Shown in pieces: positions 42,811 through 51,512 of a DNA stretch of 64,000 bases. This DNA comes from Chloroflexota bacterium. Lineage in GTDB: Bacteria > Chloroflexota > Dehalococcoidia > JACPEP01. A model generated the notes under the pieces. The model did not search any database. It had not been told where the DNA came from and saw only the letters and a list, made by a program, of their open reading frames with translations. The stretch is from contig JACPEP010000051.1 of assembly GCA_016183425.1 (NCBI GenBank), positions 20,707-84,706 on the forward strand. The letters are read 5' to 3'. The position numbers were made by a program, and so were the translations under genes. The first letter of the stretch is position 1; every line of letters begins with the position of its first letter.

Positions 42811-44424
42811 ATGGAGGGATCAATGGGCCCAGAAGCTGACTACTGGCGAGCCGCCTTGGGGAAGCGCCGTTCCCGCCGCCAGGTCTTGGGGATGGCAGCC
42901 AAGTTGGGCCTCGGCTTGGCCGGGGCTTCTTTATTAGCCTGTGCCCCCGCCGCCGGAAAGGCGCCGGAGAAGCTTACCTACGGCTATATCAAGGAAGGGG
43001 TCACCCTAGACGGCCACATCGATTTCCAGATCGGCAGCATGTCTATGGGTGACGCCCTCTACGATGCCCTTACCTACCAGAGCTCCAAGAGAGAACTAGA
43101 GCCCGGTTTGGCCGAGAGCTGGCGATCCATCAATGATAAGACCTGGGAGTTCAAACTGCGGCGGGGGATCAAGTTCCATAACGGAGAGCCGTTCAATGCA
43201 GAGGTAGTCAAGTGGAATGTGACCCGCATCCAGAACCCCAAGCACACTGGCCGCCTACGCGCCATCTTGTCTACTATTCAAGGGGTTGAGGTGGTGGATG
43301 ACGCCACTGTCCGTATCGCCACTACACAGCCCGACCCGCTTATCCCCGTGAAGTTCTTCCAGACTAAAATGGTTCCCCCCAAATACCTAGAGGAGAAGGG
43401 GGACGATATCCTGGCCTCCAAACCGGTGGGGACGGGCCCCTACCGATTTGTGGAGTGGCAAAAGGATGTCCATGTTCTCGCCGAGCGAAACGAGGATTAC
43501 TGGGGTCCTAAGCCCGGGGTGGAGAAGATATATCTTAAGGCCTTCCCTACTCAGGCAACGCGGGTGGCTGCCCTTAAGACCGGTGACATCGACATCGCCT
43601 ACAGCCTGACCAAAGAGGATATAGACGAGATCACCCGGGACAAAAACTTGGACGCCTACAAAGGAGCGGTTCGCACTTCCACCACCATGCGAACCAGCTT
43701 TGGTTCGGCAGCGGCCAAACCTCTCTTGGACAAAAGGGTGAGGCAGGCCATGCTCCACGCCATAGACTGGGATTCCATTGCCAAGAACATCTACGGCGGC
43801 CTTGCAGTACGCAACCCCAGCCTGCCTCCTCTCAGCTATTTCGGTCACGATCCATCTCTCAAGCCCTATCCCTATGACCCTAAGAAGGCCAAGGACCTCT
43901 TGTCTGCCGCGGGCTTTCCCAACGGGTTTGAGGTGGCGGTATATGATTATACCCCGGGCACCTTCGCTAAGCAGGCAGAGATGGTACAAGCCTTTAGCGG
44001 CTTTCTGGCAGAGGTGGGCATCAAGCCAAAGTTGAAGGTGTGGGAGTTCAGCGCTTGGGTTGACCATCGTAGCAAAGTCCTCAAAGAAAAGACCGGGATG
44101 GAGGGGCTCTATTATACGACCTGGGCCGATGAGAGCTTCGACGCCGATGGCTACTGCTACAACTTATTCCACAGCAAGGGCACCTTTAATTTCGCTATCT
44201 ACTCCAACCCGAAAGTCGATGAATTGCTGGACAAGGCACGTGCCACCCTCGACGTGGAGACGAGGAAGAAAACCTATGCTGAGTTGAGCAAGGTATTCAA
44301 CGATGATGCCCCGGATTTCATGGGCCTGATGCTGGGAGATGTCTTTGGCTACAACAAGACCAAAGTTCGGAAGATGGCCGCCACCGGTCATATGACCAAG
44401 ATCCGAGAAATGGCCTTTGCTTGA
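42811..44424 (+). CDS. Family 5 substrate-binding lipoprotein
   Basis: A 537-residue extracellular solute-binding protein (peptide/nickel type). The signal has a twin arginine (KRRSRRQVLGMAAKLGLG) and a lipobox SLLAC at about residues 45-49, so it is exported folded and lipid-anchored. SBP_bac_5 landmarks are TWEFKLRRGIKFHNGEPFNA and VGTGPYRFVEWQKDVHVLAE. No ABC permease or ATPase genes are adjacent, so its transport partner is elsewhere or it only binds the ligand. It lies between the M20 hydrolases and the molybdenum hydroxylase and probably binds the cluster's substrate. It serves as an intact reference for the frameshifted paralogue at 9148. Confidence 0.88.
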   Translation: MEGSMGPEADYWRAALGKRRSRRQVLGMAAKLGLGLAGASLLACAPAAGKAPEKLTYGYIKEGVTLDGHIDFQIGSMSMGDALYDALTYQSSKRELEPGLAESWRSINDKTWEFKLRRGIKFHNGEPFNAEVVKWNVTRIQNPKHTGRLRAILSTIQGVEVVDDATVRIATTQPDPLIPVKFFQTKMVPPKYLEEKGDDILASKPVGTGPYRFVEWQKDVHVLAERNEDYWGPKPGVEKIYLKAFPTQATRVAALKTGDIDIAYSLTKEDIDEITRDKNLDAYKGAVRTSTTMRTSFGSAAAKPLLDKRVRQAMLHAIDWDSIAKNIYGGLAVRNPSLPPLSYFGHDPSLKPYPYDPKKAKDLLSAAGFPNGFEVAVYDYTPGTFAKQAEMVQAFSGFLAEVGIKPKLKVWEFSAWVDHRSKVLKEKTGMEGLYYTTWADESFDADGYCYNLFHSKGTFNFAIYSNPKVDELLDKARATLDVETRKKTYAELSKVFNDDAPDFMGLMLGDVFGYNKTKVRKMAATGHMTKIREMAFA

Positions 44425-44569
44425 GGCTTTTAAAGATAGCAACCGCTTCGGATACCGGTAAGGCTCCCTGTTCCCAGTACACAAGCCACCTTGAGTTTGT
44501 GTCTCTGGTGGCCCGCGGTCATGACTTCCCTCTAGGGTGATGGTCTCGGCCAGAAGGTTTAGCGAGAAA

Positions 44570-47326
44570 ATGGAAAAGACAAAGGTCGCTTTTACCCTTA
44601 ACGGTCGCCAGTATGAAACAGAGGCGGAGACTAGCCGCTCCCTTCTGCACGTTCTTCGGGAGGACCTGGACTTGACGGGCACCAAGCAGGGCTGCGATGG
44701 GGGCGAATGCGGCACCTGCACCGTCCTCCTGGACGGCAAGGCAACCATGTCCTGTCTCCTCCCCATATCCCGGGTAGCCGGGAGAGAGGTAGTCACCATC
44801 GAGGGCCTGAGCGCTGATGGAGAGCTTCACCCCCTGCAAGAGGCGTTTATGGAGGCGGGGGCAGTGCAGTGTGGTTTCTGCACGCCCGGAATGATTCTGA
44901 CCGCTAAAGCCCTCCTTGATACAAACCCTAATCCGAGCCGGGAAGATATCGTCAGACGGCTGTCCCGCAACCTATGCCGCTGCACCGGGTATATAAAGAT
45001 AATCGACGCCATCCAATACGCCGCCCACCTGATGCAGGGTGGAGAGCGGCGGCCCAAGGCCCAGGGCACCATCGGCGCCAGCGTTGTGCGAATTGATGCC
45101 CGAGACAAGGTGCTGGGGGCTACCAGGTTCGCCGCAGATATAAAAATGCCGGGAATGCTCCACAGCAAGGCGCTCAGAAGTCCTCACCACCGCGCCCGCA
45201 TTCTCAGTATCGACACCTCAGAAGCCAAAAAAATGCCGGGCGTAGAGGCCGTCCTAACCGCCCAGGACATACCCGGCATCAACTGCACCCAGTCCGGGAG
45301 CGCAGGATGGCCTCTCCTTGCCCAAGAGGAGGCCGTCCTTCTGGGCGACCCAGTAGCCCTGGTGGCAGCTACTTCAGAAGAGGTAGCCAAAGAGGCCCTC
45401 TCCAAGGTTCGGGTGGACTACCAGCCTCTACCCGCCGTTTTCAATGCCCTGGAGGCTCTGAAAGAGGACGCTCCCCAGCTCCGTCCCCAAGGCAATCTGG
45501 ACTATGTGCGTCGTCTAGCCAAAGGAAACATTGAGGAGGGGTTTGCCCAGGCCGACGTCGTTCTGGAACGAACTTACTCCAACCCTTGTGAGGAACATGC
45601 CTACCTGGAGCCCGATGCCTCCGTGGCCTACCTGGAAGAGGGTCGGATGATCGTTCGAGCGCCCACCCAGGCCACCCACCGTTGCCAGCAGGTGACCGCC
45701 CAGATTCTGGGCCTCTCCGAGAGTCAGGTACGCGTCGTTCCCACCATGCCCGGAGGCAGCTTCGGGGGGAGATTTGCCGAAATGAACTGGCTGGCGACGC
45801 CCCTCCTGGCCTACAAAACAGGCAAGCCAGTGAAGATGGTCTTCAGCCGTGAGGAGACCCTTCTGTACACCAAGAAGCGCCCCGCCTCCATCACCCGCTA
45901 TCGCACTGGAGCCACCAAAGACGGCCAACTGGTGGCCATAGAGGCGGATATCCTGTGCAACGGCGGGGCCTATCCCAGCGAACTGGATCTGGGCATGGGC
46001 GTCGTCGCCGCCAGCGGCCCCTATCGGGTGCCCAACATAAAGGTGGAGGGACGCGGGGTTGTCACCAACTCTCCCCCCCAGGGCGCTCTCCGGGGGATGG
46101 CTGGCCATTTCTACTGCCAGGCTTTGGAATCCCAAATGGACATCATGGCCCAAGAGCTGGGGATAGACCCCCTGGAATTCCGATTGAAGAACATCATGGA
46201 GCTGGGGGACCCCGCCCCCTGGGGCCAAATAATGGATGAGAGCGTAGGAATCAAAAAGACCCTGGAGGCGATACGCCCCTACTGGCAAGAGGGAAAGCGG
46301 CGAACGGAGGAGTGGAACAAGGACACCACCTCTCCCATCCGGCGTGGGGTGGGGCTGGGCTGCATGTGGAAGGCCATGGGAGGCTCCGTAGGCATGCCGG
46401 CCCACGGCTATGTTCAGCTCCACAACGATGGCCGAGTAGAGGCCTTTTTTGGCGTCAATGAAACCGGCGGAACCTGGACCCTCCTCGCCCAGTTCATCGC
46501 CGAGGAGTTGAAGGTACCCTACAACTCCATCATCGTCACCGGCGGGGACACCGATTGCACCCCCGAGGGGGTCGCCGCCTACAGCCGGGGTACCTATGTC
46601 CTTGCCGCCGCAGTCAAGAATGCCGCCCAGCTTTTGAAAGCTACCCTCTTGAAAGAGGGGGCTCAGATACTAGAGGAGAAAGAGGACGGCGTTGGACTCC
46701 AGGACGGCTATGTGGTATCTGTCCATGACCCCTCTCAGCGTATCCCTCTCTCCCGCATGGCAGCCATCTTGCAAAGAAAGGGAGTTCCCCTGTGGTATAA
46801 AGGCACCTTTCAGCCCCGGGCAGTGTCCCCCAAAGGCACCATCGGAGAGATAGACCCCCAAACTGGTCAGGGGCTCCTTACCTGGATGCACTGCTACGCC
46901 ACCCAGATGGCCGAAGTGGAGGTAAACATCCAGACGGGAGAGGTAAAGGTGCCCCGCTTCATCTTCGCCCTGGACTCAGGGACCGTGCTCAACCCCATGA
47001 ACCTGGAGGGCCAACTAGAGGGGGCCGTCCTTATGGGCTTGGGCTACACCCTCATGGAGGGATTTGTGCCGGGGAAGAGCAAGAACTACAAAGAATATCG
47101 TATTCCCACCATCAGAGATGCCCCGTTAGAGATAGTGCACATCTTCCTCCAGGACCCAGTAGCCTCAGGACCTTACGGCGCTAAAGGGGCAGGAGAAAAC
47201 CTCAATATTGCCACTCCGGCCGCCATCCTCAACGCCATCGCCCACGCCATGGGCACCCGGATCTACACCTTTCCGGCGACGCCAGAACGCATCCTGGCCG
47301 CTTTAAAAGAGGCGGGAAAGCGCTGA
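44570..47326 (+). CDS. Mop-type molybdenum hydroxylase, single chain
   Basis: A 918-residue fusion of the small and large subunits of the xanthine oxidase family, without a FAD domain, the layout of Desulfovibrio aldehyde oxidoreductase. The plant-type 2Fe-2S centre uses C42, C47, C50 and C62 (GCDGGECGTCTVLL). The second 2Fe-2S uses C101, C104, C136 and C138 (QCGFCTPGMI, RNLCRCTGYI). The Mo-pterin part runs from about 160, with PGGSFGGRF for cofactor binding and the catalytic Glu in YGAKGAGENLNIATPA. It hydroxylates aldehydes or N-heterocycles with water as oxygen donor. ATG 44570 is one possible start; ATG 44540 is in frame. It lies 31 nt before the fumarase alpha gene. Confidence 0.88.
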   Translation: MEKTKVAFTLNGRQYETEAETSRSLLHVLREDLDLTGTKQGCDGGECGTCTVLLDGKATMSCLLPISRVAGREVVTIEGLSADGELHPLQEAFMEAGAVQCGFCTPGMILTAKALLDTNPNPSREDIVRRLSRNLCRCTGYIKIIDAIQYAAHLMQGGERRPKAQGTIGASVVRIDARDKVLGATRFAADIKMPGMLHSKALRSPHHRARILSIDTSEAKKMPGVEAVLTAQDIPGINCTQSGSAGWPLLAQEEAVLLGDPVALVAATSEEVAKEALSKVRVDYQPLPAVFNALEALKEDAPQLRPQGNLDYVRRLAKGNIEEGFAQADVVLERTYSNPCEEHAYLEPDASVAYLEEGRMIVRAPTQATHRCQQVTAQILGLSESQVRVVPTMPGGSFGGRFAEMNWLATPLLAYKTGKPVKMVFSREETLLYTKKRPASITRYRTGATKDGQLVAIEADILCNGGAYPSELDLGMGVVAASGPYRVPNIKVEGRGVVTNSPPQGALRGMAGHFYCQALESQMDIMAQELGIDPLEFRLKNIMELGDPAPWGQIMDESVGIKKTLEAIRPYWQEGKRRTEEWNKDTTSPIRRGVGLGCMWKAMGGSVGMPAHGYVQLHNDGRVEAFFGVNETGGTWTLLAQFIAEELKVPYNSIIVTGGDTDCTPEGVAAYSRGTYVLAAAVKNAAQLLKATLLKEGAQILEEKEDGVGLQDGYVVSVHDPSQRIPLSRMAAILQRKGVPLWYKGTFQPRAVSPKGTIGEIDPQTGQGLLTWMHCYATQMAEVEVNIQTGEVKVPRFIFALDSGTVLNPMNLEGQLEGAVLMGLGYTLMEGFVPGKSKNYKEYRIPTIRDAPLEIVHIFLQDPVASGPYGAKGAGENLNIATPAAILNAIAHAMGTRIYTFPATPERILAALKEAGKR

Positions 47327-47357
47327 TCGGGCCTTCAACAGACGGGGAGGTATCCTT

Positions 47358-48287
47358 ATGATCCATTCTGAAGATATAGAGAAGACCGTTTACGACCTTA
47401 TTGTCCAGTCAGCTTGTATCCTTCCCGATAACATTCGTAAGGCCCTGGAGAAAGCATACCAGGAGGAAACGGCTCCCTTAGCCAAGCTCCATCTGGAGAC
47501 CACCGTAAAACATATGAACCTGTCCCGCGATCACATGATTCAGCTTTGTGGTGATACGGGTTATCCGGTGTTTTATGTCCGAGCCGGAGAAAGGATTTTT
47601 ATTGAGGGGGGAATACCGGCTCTGGAGAGGGCTATCTCGGCCGCCGTGAAGCAAGCTACGGAGGACGCTTGGCTGCGGCCCACCGTGGTAGACCCCCTTA
47701 CCAGAGATAACCCCGGCACCAACCTGGGGCACCACATGCCTTACATCGAATACAAGTTCTCAGAAGATTTGGACTTCATGGAAATAACGGCAGCTCCCAA
47801 AGGGGGTGGCACTGAGATCTTTGGCCCCAGCTTTCGTGTTTTGCTCCACGCCGATGGTCTACTGGGAGTTAAGCGATTCGTTATCGACAGTATGGTTCAG
47901 GTCAGCCGCACTGGCTCCGTGTGCCCACCCAATATTGTTGGTGTGGGCATCGGCGGCACCGCCGACCTATGTATGAAATTGGCCAAACAAGCGGCGGTAT
48001 TGCGGCCGGTGGGTAGCCGTCACCCTGAGGATCGCATCGCCCGACTTGAGGAAGAGCTTTTGGAGGCTCTCAACGCTACAGGCATCGGCCCTCTAGCCGC
48101 TGGAGGCAAGACCACAGCCTTAGACGTACACATAGAGTATGCTCTGGGGCACCTGGCCGGATTTCCGGCGGCCATCTGCGTCCAGTGTCCCGCCGCGCGA
48201 GTGGCCACCGTGCGCCTTCATGAGGATGGAACAGTACACAAAATGGCCTGGCCCCAGTGGTTCGGACAGGAAAGAGAAACCATATGA
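47358..48287 (+). CDS. Class I fumarase/tartrate dehydratase alpha subunit
   Basis: A 309-residue alpha subunit of the two-subunit, oxygen-sensitive 4Fe-4S hydro-lyases (TtdA / FumA N-terminal type). Cluster cysteines are in QLCGDTGYPVF (about 55-65), TGSVCPPNIVGVGIGGTADLC and AAICVQCPAARVA. Conserved GKTTALDVHIEYALGH is also present. The enzyme adds water to fumarate, mesaconate or tartrate-type dicarboxylates. The beta subunit follows with a 4-nt overlap. Exact substrate is open; a dicarboxylate produced by this catabolic cluster is plausible. Confidence 0.9.
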   Translation: MIHSEDIEKTVYDLIVQSACILPDNIRKALEKAYQEETAPLAKLHLETTVKHMNLSRDHMIQLCGDTGYPVFYVRAGERIFIEGGIPALERAISAAVKQATEDAWLRPTVVDPLTRDNPGTNLGHHMPYIEYKFSEDLDFMEITAAPKGGGTEIFGPSFRVLLHADGLLGVKRFVIDSMVQVSRTGSVCPPNIVGVGIGGTADLCMKLAKQAAVLRPVGSRHPEDRIARLEEELLEALNATGIGPLAAGGKTTALDVHIEYALGHLAGFPAAICVQCPAARVATVRLHEDGTVHKMAWPQWFGQERETI

Positions 48288-48901
48288 AAACAGTGCATCT
48301 GCAAACGCCCTTGACCACAGAGCAGGTTCGCTCTCTCCAAGTAGGCGATACTGTCTTCATCAGCGGCACCATTTGGACGTGCCGATCTCGTTTTCACTCC
48401 TACTTCATCGACGAGGGCCATCAGCCACCTTTGGACACAAAAGAAAAAAACGTCCTCATTCATTGCGGCCCTATTATGGAGTGGACAGATACGGGATGGA
48501 AAAACCGGGCCATCAGTATCACCTCCAGCATCCGCTTTGAAAAATGGTCACCGGAGGTCATCCGCCGCCTCAACATTAAAGCCATCATCGGCAAAGGCAC
48601 CATGGGAGACGCTTCTGTAGAGGCTATGAAAGAGGTGGGCTGCGTCCATCTGAGCCGCACCGGTGTCTTCGCCGGTGCCTTCAGCAGCCGGGTAAAAGAG
48701 GTCTCAGAAGTCCATTGGCTGCATCTGGGACTGCCCGAGGCCCTATGGGTCTTGGAGATAACAGACTTCGGCCCGCTGGTGGTGGAGATCGATGTCCTCG
48801 GCCGGCGCTACCACAGCCAGGTAGCCGAGTCGGTACAAAAGAACCTACCCCTTATCTATCAACGTCTGGGCATTGCCGACTTTCACTTCGCCGAAAAGTA
48901 A
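48284..48901 (+). CDS. Class I fumarase/tartrate dehydratase beta subunit
   Basis: A 205-residue beta subunit with the swivelling-domain landmarks LQVGDTVFISGTIWTCRS, HCGPIMEW near 55, KAIIGKGTMGDASVEAMKEV (catalytic Lys region) and VHWLHLGLPEALWVLEITDF near the C-terminus. ATG 48284 overlaps the alpha stop (ATGA), so the subunits are coupled and made in equal amounts. It is the last gene of the plus-strand catabolic cluster. Confidence 0.9.
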   Translation: MKTVHLQTPLTTEQVRSLQVGDTVFISGTIWTCRSRFHSYFIDEGHQPPLDTKEKNVLIHCGPIMEWTDTGWKNRAISITSSIRFEKWSPEVIRRLNIKAIIGKGTMGDASVEAMKEVGCVHLSRTGVFAGAFSSRVKEVSEVHWLHLGLPEALWVLEITDFGPLVVEIDVLGRRYHSQVAESVQKNLPLIYQRLGIADFHFAEK

Positions 48902-48937
48902 CGGCCGCCGATCCATCGTCACTCGGCTCAAGGCAAA

Positions 48938-49918
48938 TCAATCCTTTCGCACGGCAATATTGACGGTGGTCCCGAAATCCACCTGCGTACCCTCGTCAGG
49001 GGTAATACTCAACACACAACCAACACACGCCCATTCCAGTACGCTGGGAGGCAACGTTCCGTCATGTCCCTGGTAGTTAATCCACGGAGAAAGAACCAAT
49101 CCCGCCTTCTTAATAGCTTCCCTGGCGGCAGCCTCGGTCAAGCCTTTAACTCGTGGCACTACGGCCCTGGTTGGCCCTTTGCTCACCCAGAGGCGCACTA
49201 ACGCGCCCGACGCCAGGGGCTGATTGGGGGCAGGACTCTGACGGACGACTTGCCCCACAACCTGTCCCCCCTCTTCCTCCTCTCGGGCCACTTGAAGCCC
49301 GATGCGGCGAAGCGCGTCCTCTGCCTGGGTGTAATCCAATCCTACCACAGAAGGCATACTCACTAGTTGCGGCGGAGGTTCAGGCTTGGCGGTAGGAGTG
49401 GGAGTGGGCGACAGCGGCACCGGGGTAGGTGTGGCAGCGACTCTGCCGGAGACGGAAGTGGCCGTGGCGGCAACACCAGAGGAAACCGGAGTCTGGGTAG
49501 GAACAGTGGTAGTAGTAGCGGTGGGAAGAGGAACCGAGACTCGAGCGGGGGTAGTCGCCGACGTTCTACCCTGTTGATAAAGGTAAAAACCCAAAAAGGC
49601 AACTATGGCCACCACTAGAACCATGGAAAGCCATGTGCCCACACTTAAAGGAGGATGGGGAAGCTGAGGCAGGGGTTCCAATCGGGGCATAACGCCGTCT
49701 TGAGGGAGAAGGTTGGTCACCTCCACCTCATCCAATCTTAAATAGCGGGCATAGGCCATGGCGAAGCCACGTCCATGGGGATGGGGTAGGAGTTGGAACT
49801 CTTCTGCCTCCAGGGCATCTAGATAGATGCGGCGGATTTTGGTAGCTTGCTCCACATCCTCCAGTGACAGCCCTTTTGACAAGCGAGCCTGGCGCAGCCG
49901 TTCCCCGAGCCCAGTCAT
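48938..49918 (-). CDS. RodZ-like HTH protein with two PASTA domains
   Basis: A 326-residue bitopic protein. The N-terminal Cro-like helix-turn-helix (GERLRQARLSKGLSLEDVEQ, within residues 1-75) and SD region resemble RodZ. One membrane helix follows (LSMVLVVAIVAFLGFYLY, about 95-112), then a 70-residue Thr/Pro/Val-rich linker, and two extracytoplasmic PASTA domains (about 188-250 and 253-325; MPSVVGLDYTQAEDALRRIG and VPRVKGLTEAAAREAIKKAG). PASTA domains bind peptidoglycan or lipid II, so this could couple wall status to MreB or cytoplasmic partners. The second PASTA contains a CVGC pair. It is divergent from the capsule genes and distant from mreB. Confidence 0.83.
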   Translation of the reverse strand: MTGLGERLRQARLSKGLSLEDVEQATKIRRIYLDALEAEEFQLLPHPHGRGFAMAYARYLRLDEVEVTNLLPQDGVMPRLEPLPQLPHPPLSVGTWLSMVLVVAIVAFLGFYLYQQGRTSATTPARVSVPLPTATTTTVPTQTPVSSGVAATATSVSGRVAATPTPVPLSPTPTPTAKPEPPPQLVSMPSVVGLDYTQAEDALRRIGLQVAREEEEGGQVVGQVVRQSPAPNQPLASGALVRLWVSKGPTRAVVPRVKGLTEAAAREAIKKAGLVLSPWINYQGHDGTLPPSVLEWACVGCVLSITPDEGTQVDFGTTVNIAVRKD

Positions 49919-50024
49919 TCTAATGTTCCTTAAGAAGCTACCTTCGTCTTAAAATAATGGTTTATAACGCTATCACTATAACCGGGCTATGAAAGAGATG
50001 TCAAGGACAGGCCGGTGCAAACAT

Positions 50025-50053
50025 TTGACAGCCAGAGCTAAAAAGGTTATATT
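50025..50053 (+). promoter_or_regulatory. Promoter of Wzz/CpsD genes
   Basis: TTGACA (50025-50030), 17-nt spacer, TATATT (50048-50053), 28 nt before the TTG start. Confidence 0.8.
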
Positions 50054-50080
50054 TCTTAGCAACAAAAAGGGAGGGTGTCC

Positions 50081-50737
50081 TTGTCACTGAAAGATGTCTG
50101 GCGGGTAGCGGCCAAAAGATGGTGGATCTTCGTGCTGGTGGCCTTTGTTTCTAGCAGTACGGCTTATGTTTATAGCAAGCTCCAGCAGCCCATCTATCGT
50201 TCCTCGGCCAAGCTCTATGTTATGCCCGCCCGTCCGGACTACGGTAGCGTCCTGGTGATTCAAAACGTGGTACGACAGTATAGCCAGCTATTGGCCAGCG
50301 ACCGTTTTCTCAACTCTATCAGCCAGGAGTTGCGGCTGGATTTACCGGCGGTGGAACTGCGGCGACAGGTTCACACCAGTGGCACTGCCGACAATCTGGC
50401 CATTCAGATCGACGTGGACAACCCCAATCCAGCCACGGCGGTCAAAATAGTCACCGCTTTAGCGCGAGAGTTTGTGGAAGATCAGGAACTCAGGATGCAG
50501 AATGTTAATAAACAAGACCGTATAGACGTGCGGATGTATGACGAGCCTACCCCAGCCGCTCTCTCTCAGCCCAAGACAAGGATTAACGTCACCACAGGCG
50601 GTATCCTGGGCCTACTTCTGGCTGCCTTCATCGCCTTTTTCTTTGAGTACCTGGACGATACTATCAAGACTGCCGAAGACGTGGAGCGCTTCATCGCCCT
50701 TCCCGTGGTAGGCAGTATTCCGGTGGCAGGACCATAG
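50081..50737 (+). CDS. Wzz/YveK-type polysaccharide chain-length protein
   Basis: A 218-residue inner-membrane protein with two helices flanking an extracytoplasmic domain: an N-terminal helix WWIFVLVAFVSSSTAYVYS (about 14-32) and a C-terminal helix TTGGILGLLLAAFIAFFFEY (about 170-190), followed by a cytoplasmic tail (DDTIKTAEDVERFIALPVVG). This is the Wzz / YveK (transmembrane activator) plan for polysaccharide polymer export. Its start is TTG 50081, 7 nt after AAAAGGGAGG. The partner kinase starts directly after its stop codon. Confidence 0.87.
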   Translation: MSLKDVWRVAAKRWWIFVLVAFVSSSTAYVYSKLQQPIYRSSAKLYVMPARPDYGSVLVIQNVVRQYSQLLASDRFLNSISQELRLDLPAVELRRQVHTSGTADNLAIQIDVDNPNPATAVKIVTALAREFVEDQELRMQNVNKQDRIDVRMYDEPTPAALSQPKTRINVTTGGILGLLLAAFIAFFFEYLDDTIKTAEDVERFIALPVVGSIPVAGP

Positions 50738-51430
50738 ATGTCAAAAGTAGCCAACAATCCAAGAGATAGGTTGATAACCTTCTCAAACCCTCGCTCCCCC
50801 GTAGCTGAAGCCTATCGGCAGTTACGCACCAACATCCAGTTTTCCAGCTTGGATCGCCCCCTGAAAACCCTGTTGGTTACCAGCACCAGTCCGGAGGAAG
50901 GCAAAAGCACCATCCTGGCCAACCTGGCTACAACTATGGCTCAAACAGGAAAGTCGGTGATAGTAGTGGATTGTGACCTGCGGCGGCCCAGCCTGCACCA
51001 GATTTTTGGGGTGGGCAATGGAACTGGTCTCACCAGCGCCATGGTCTCCATGGACATCTTTCCGTTTCAGGATACCGGAATTGGCAACCTTCGTCTTCTT
51101 CCCAGTGGCCCACTGCCTCCCAATCCCTCGGAACTTCTGGGCTCTCAACGTATGGAGGAGATAATCCAGGAGTTAAGTGAACAAGCAGACTACGTTCTCT
51201 TCGACTCACCCCCTATCATCGCCGTCACGGATGCCGCCGTACTGGCGACCAAGGTAGACGGTGTTCTCCTTGTCATCAGCGCTGGAACTACCAGACGGGA
51301 GATGGCACAGCAGGCCAAAGGTTTGTTGGACAAGGTAAACGCTCACCTCATCGGTGTGGTTCTTAATAATGTTAAGTACGATGTCAGCCTGCACCACTAT
51401 TATGCCGATGGGGAGAAGAGGCCCAAGTAG
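50738..51430 (+). CDS. CpsD/CapB-type BY-kinase
   Basis: A 230-residue bacterial tyrosine kinase domain. Walker A SPEEGKSTILANLATTMAQT is at about 51-70, Walker A' VIVVDCDLRRPSLH near 78, and Walker B VLFDSPPIIAVTDAAVLAT near 153. The C-terminal tail has only a few tyrosines (KYDVSLHHYYADG) in place of a long Tyr cluster. It regulates polysaccharide synthesis or export together with the Wzz-type activator encoded by the gene touching it upstream. ATG 50738 is immediately after that gene's stop. Confidence 0.9.
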   Translation: MSKVANNPRDRLITFSNPRSPVAEAYRQLRTNIQFSSLDRPLKTLLVTSTSPEEGKSTILANLATTMAQTGKSVIVVDCDLRRPSLHQIFGVGNGTGLTSAMVSMDIFPFQDTGIGNLRLLPSGPLPPNPSELLGSQRMEEIIQELSEQADYVLFDSPPIIAVTDAAVLATKVDGVLLVISAGTTRREMAQQAKGLLDKVNAHLIGVVLNNVKYDVSLHHYYADGEKRPK

Positions 51431-51512
51431 GCTCCTTCTTCAGTGTCTTTGAAACCCTTTGACTCCCTATCAAACCCCGTACTGGACCATCAGCCTGAGC
51501 CGACGGTGAGCG

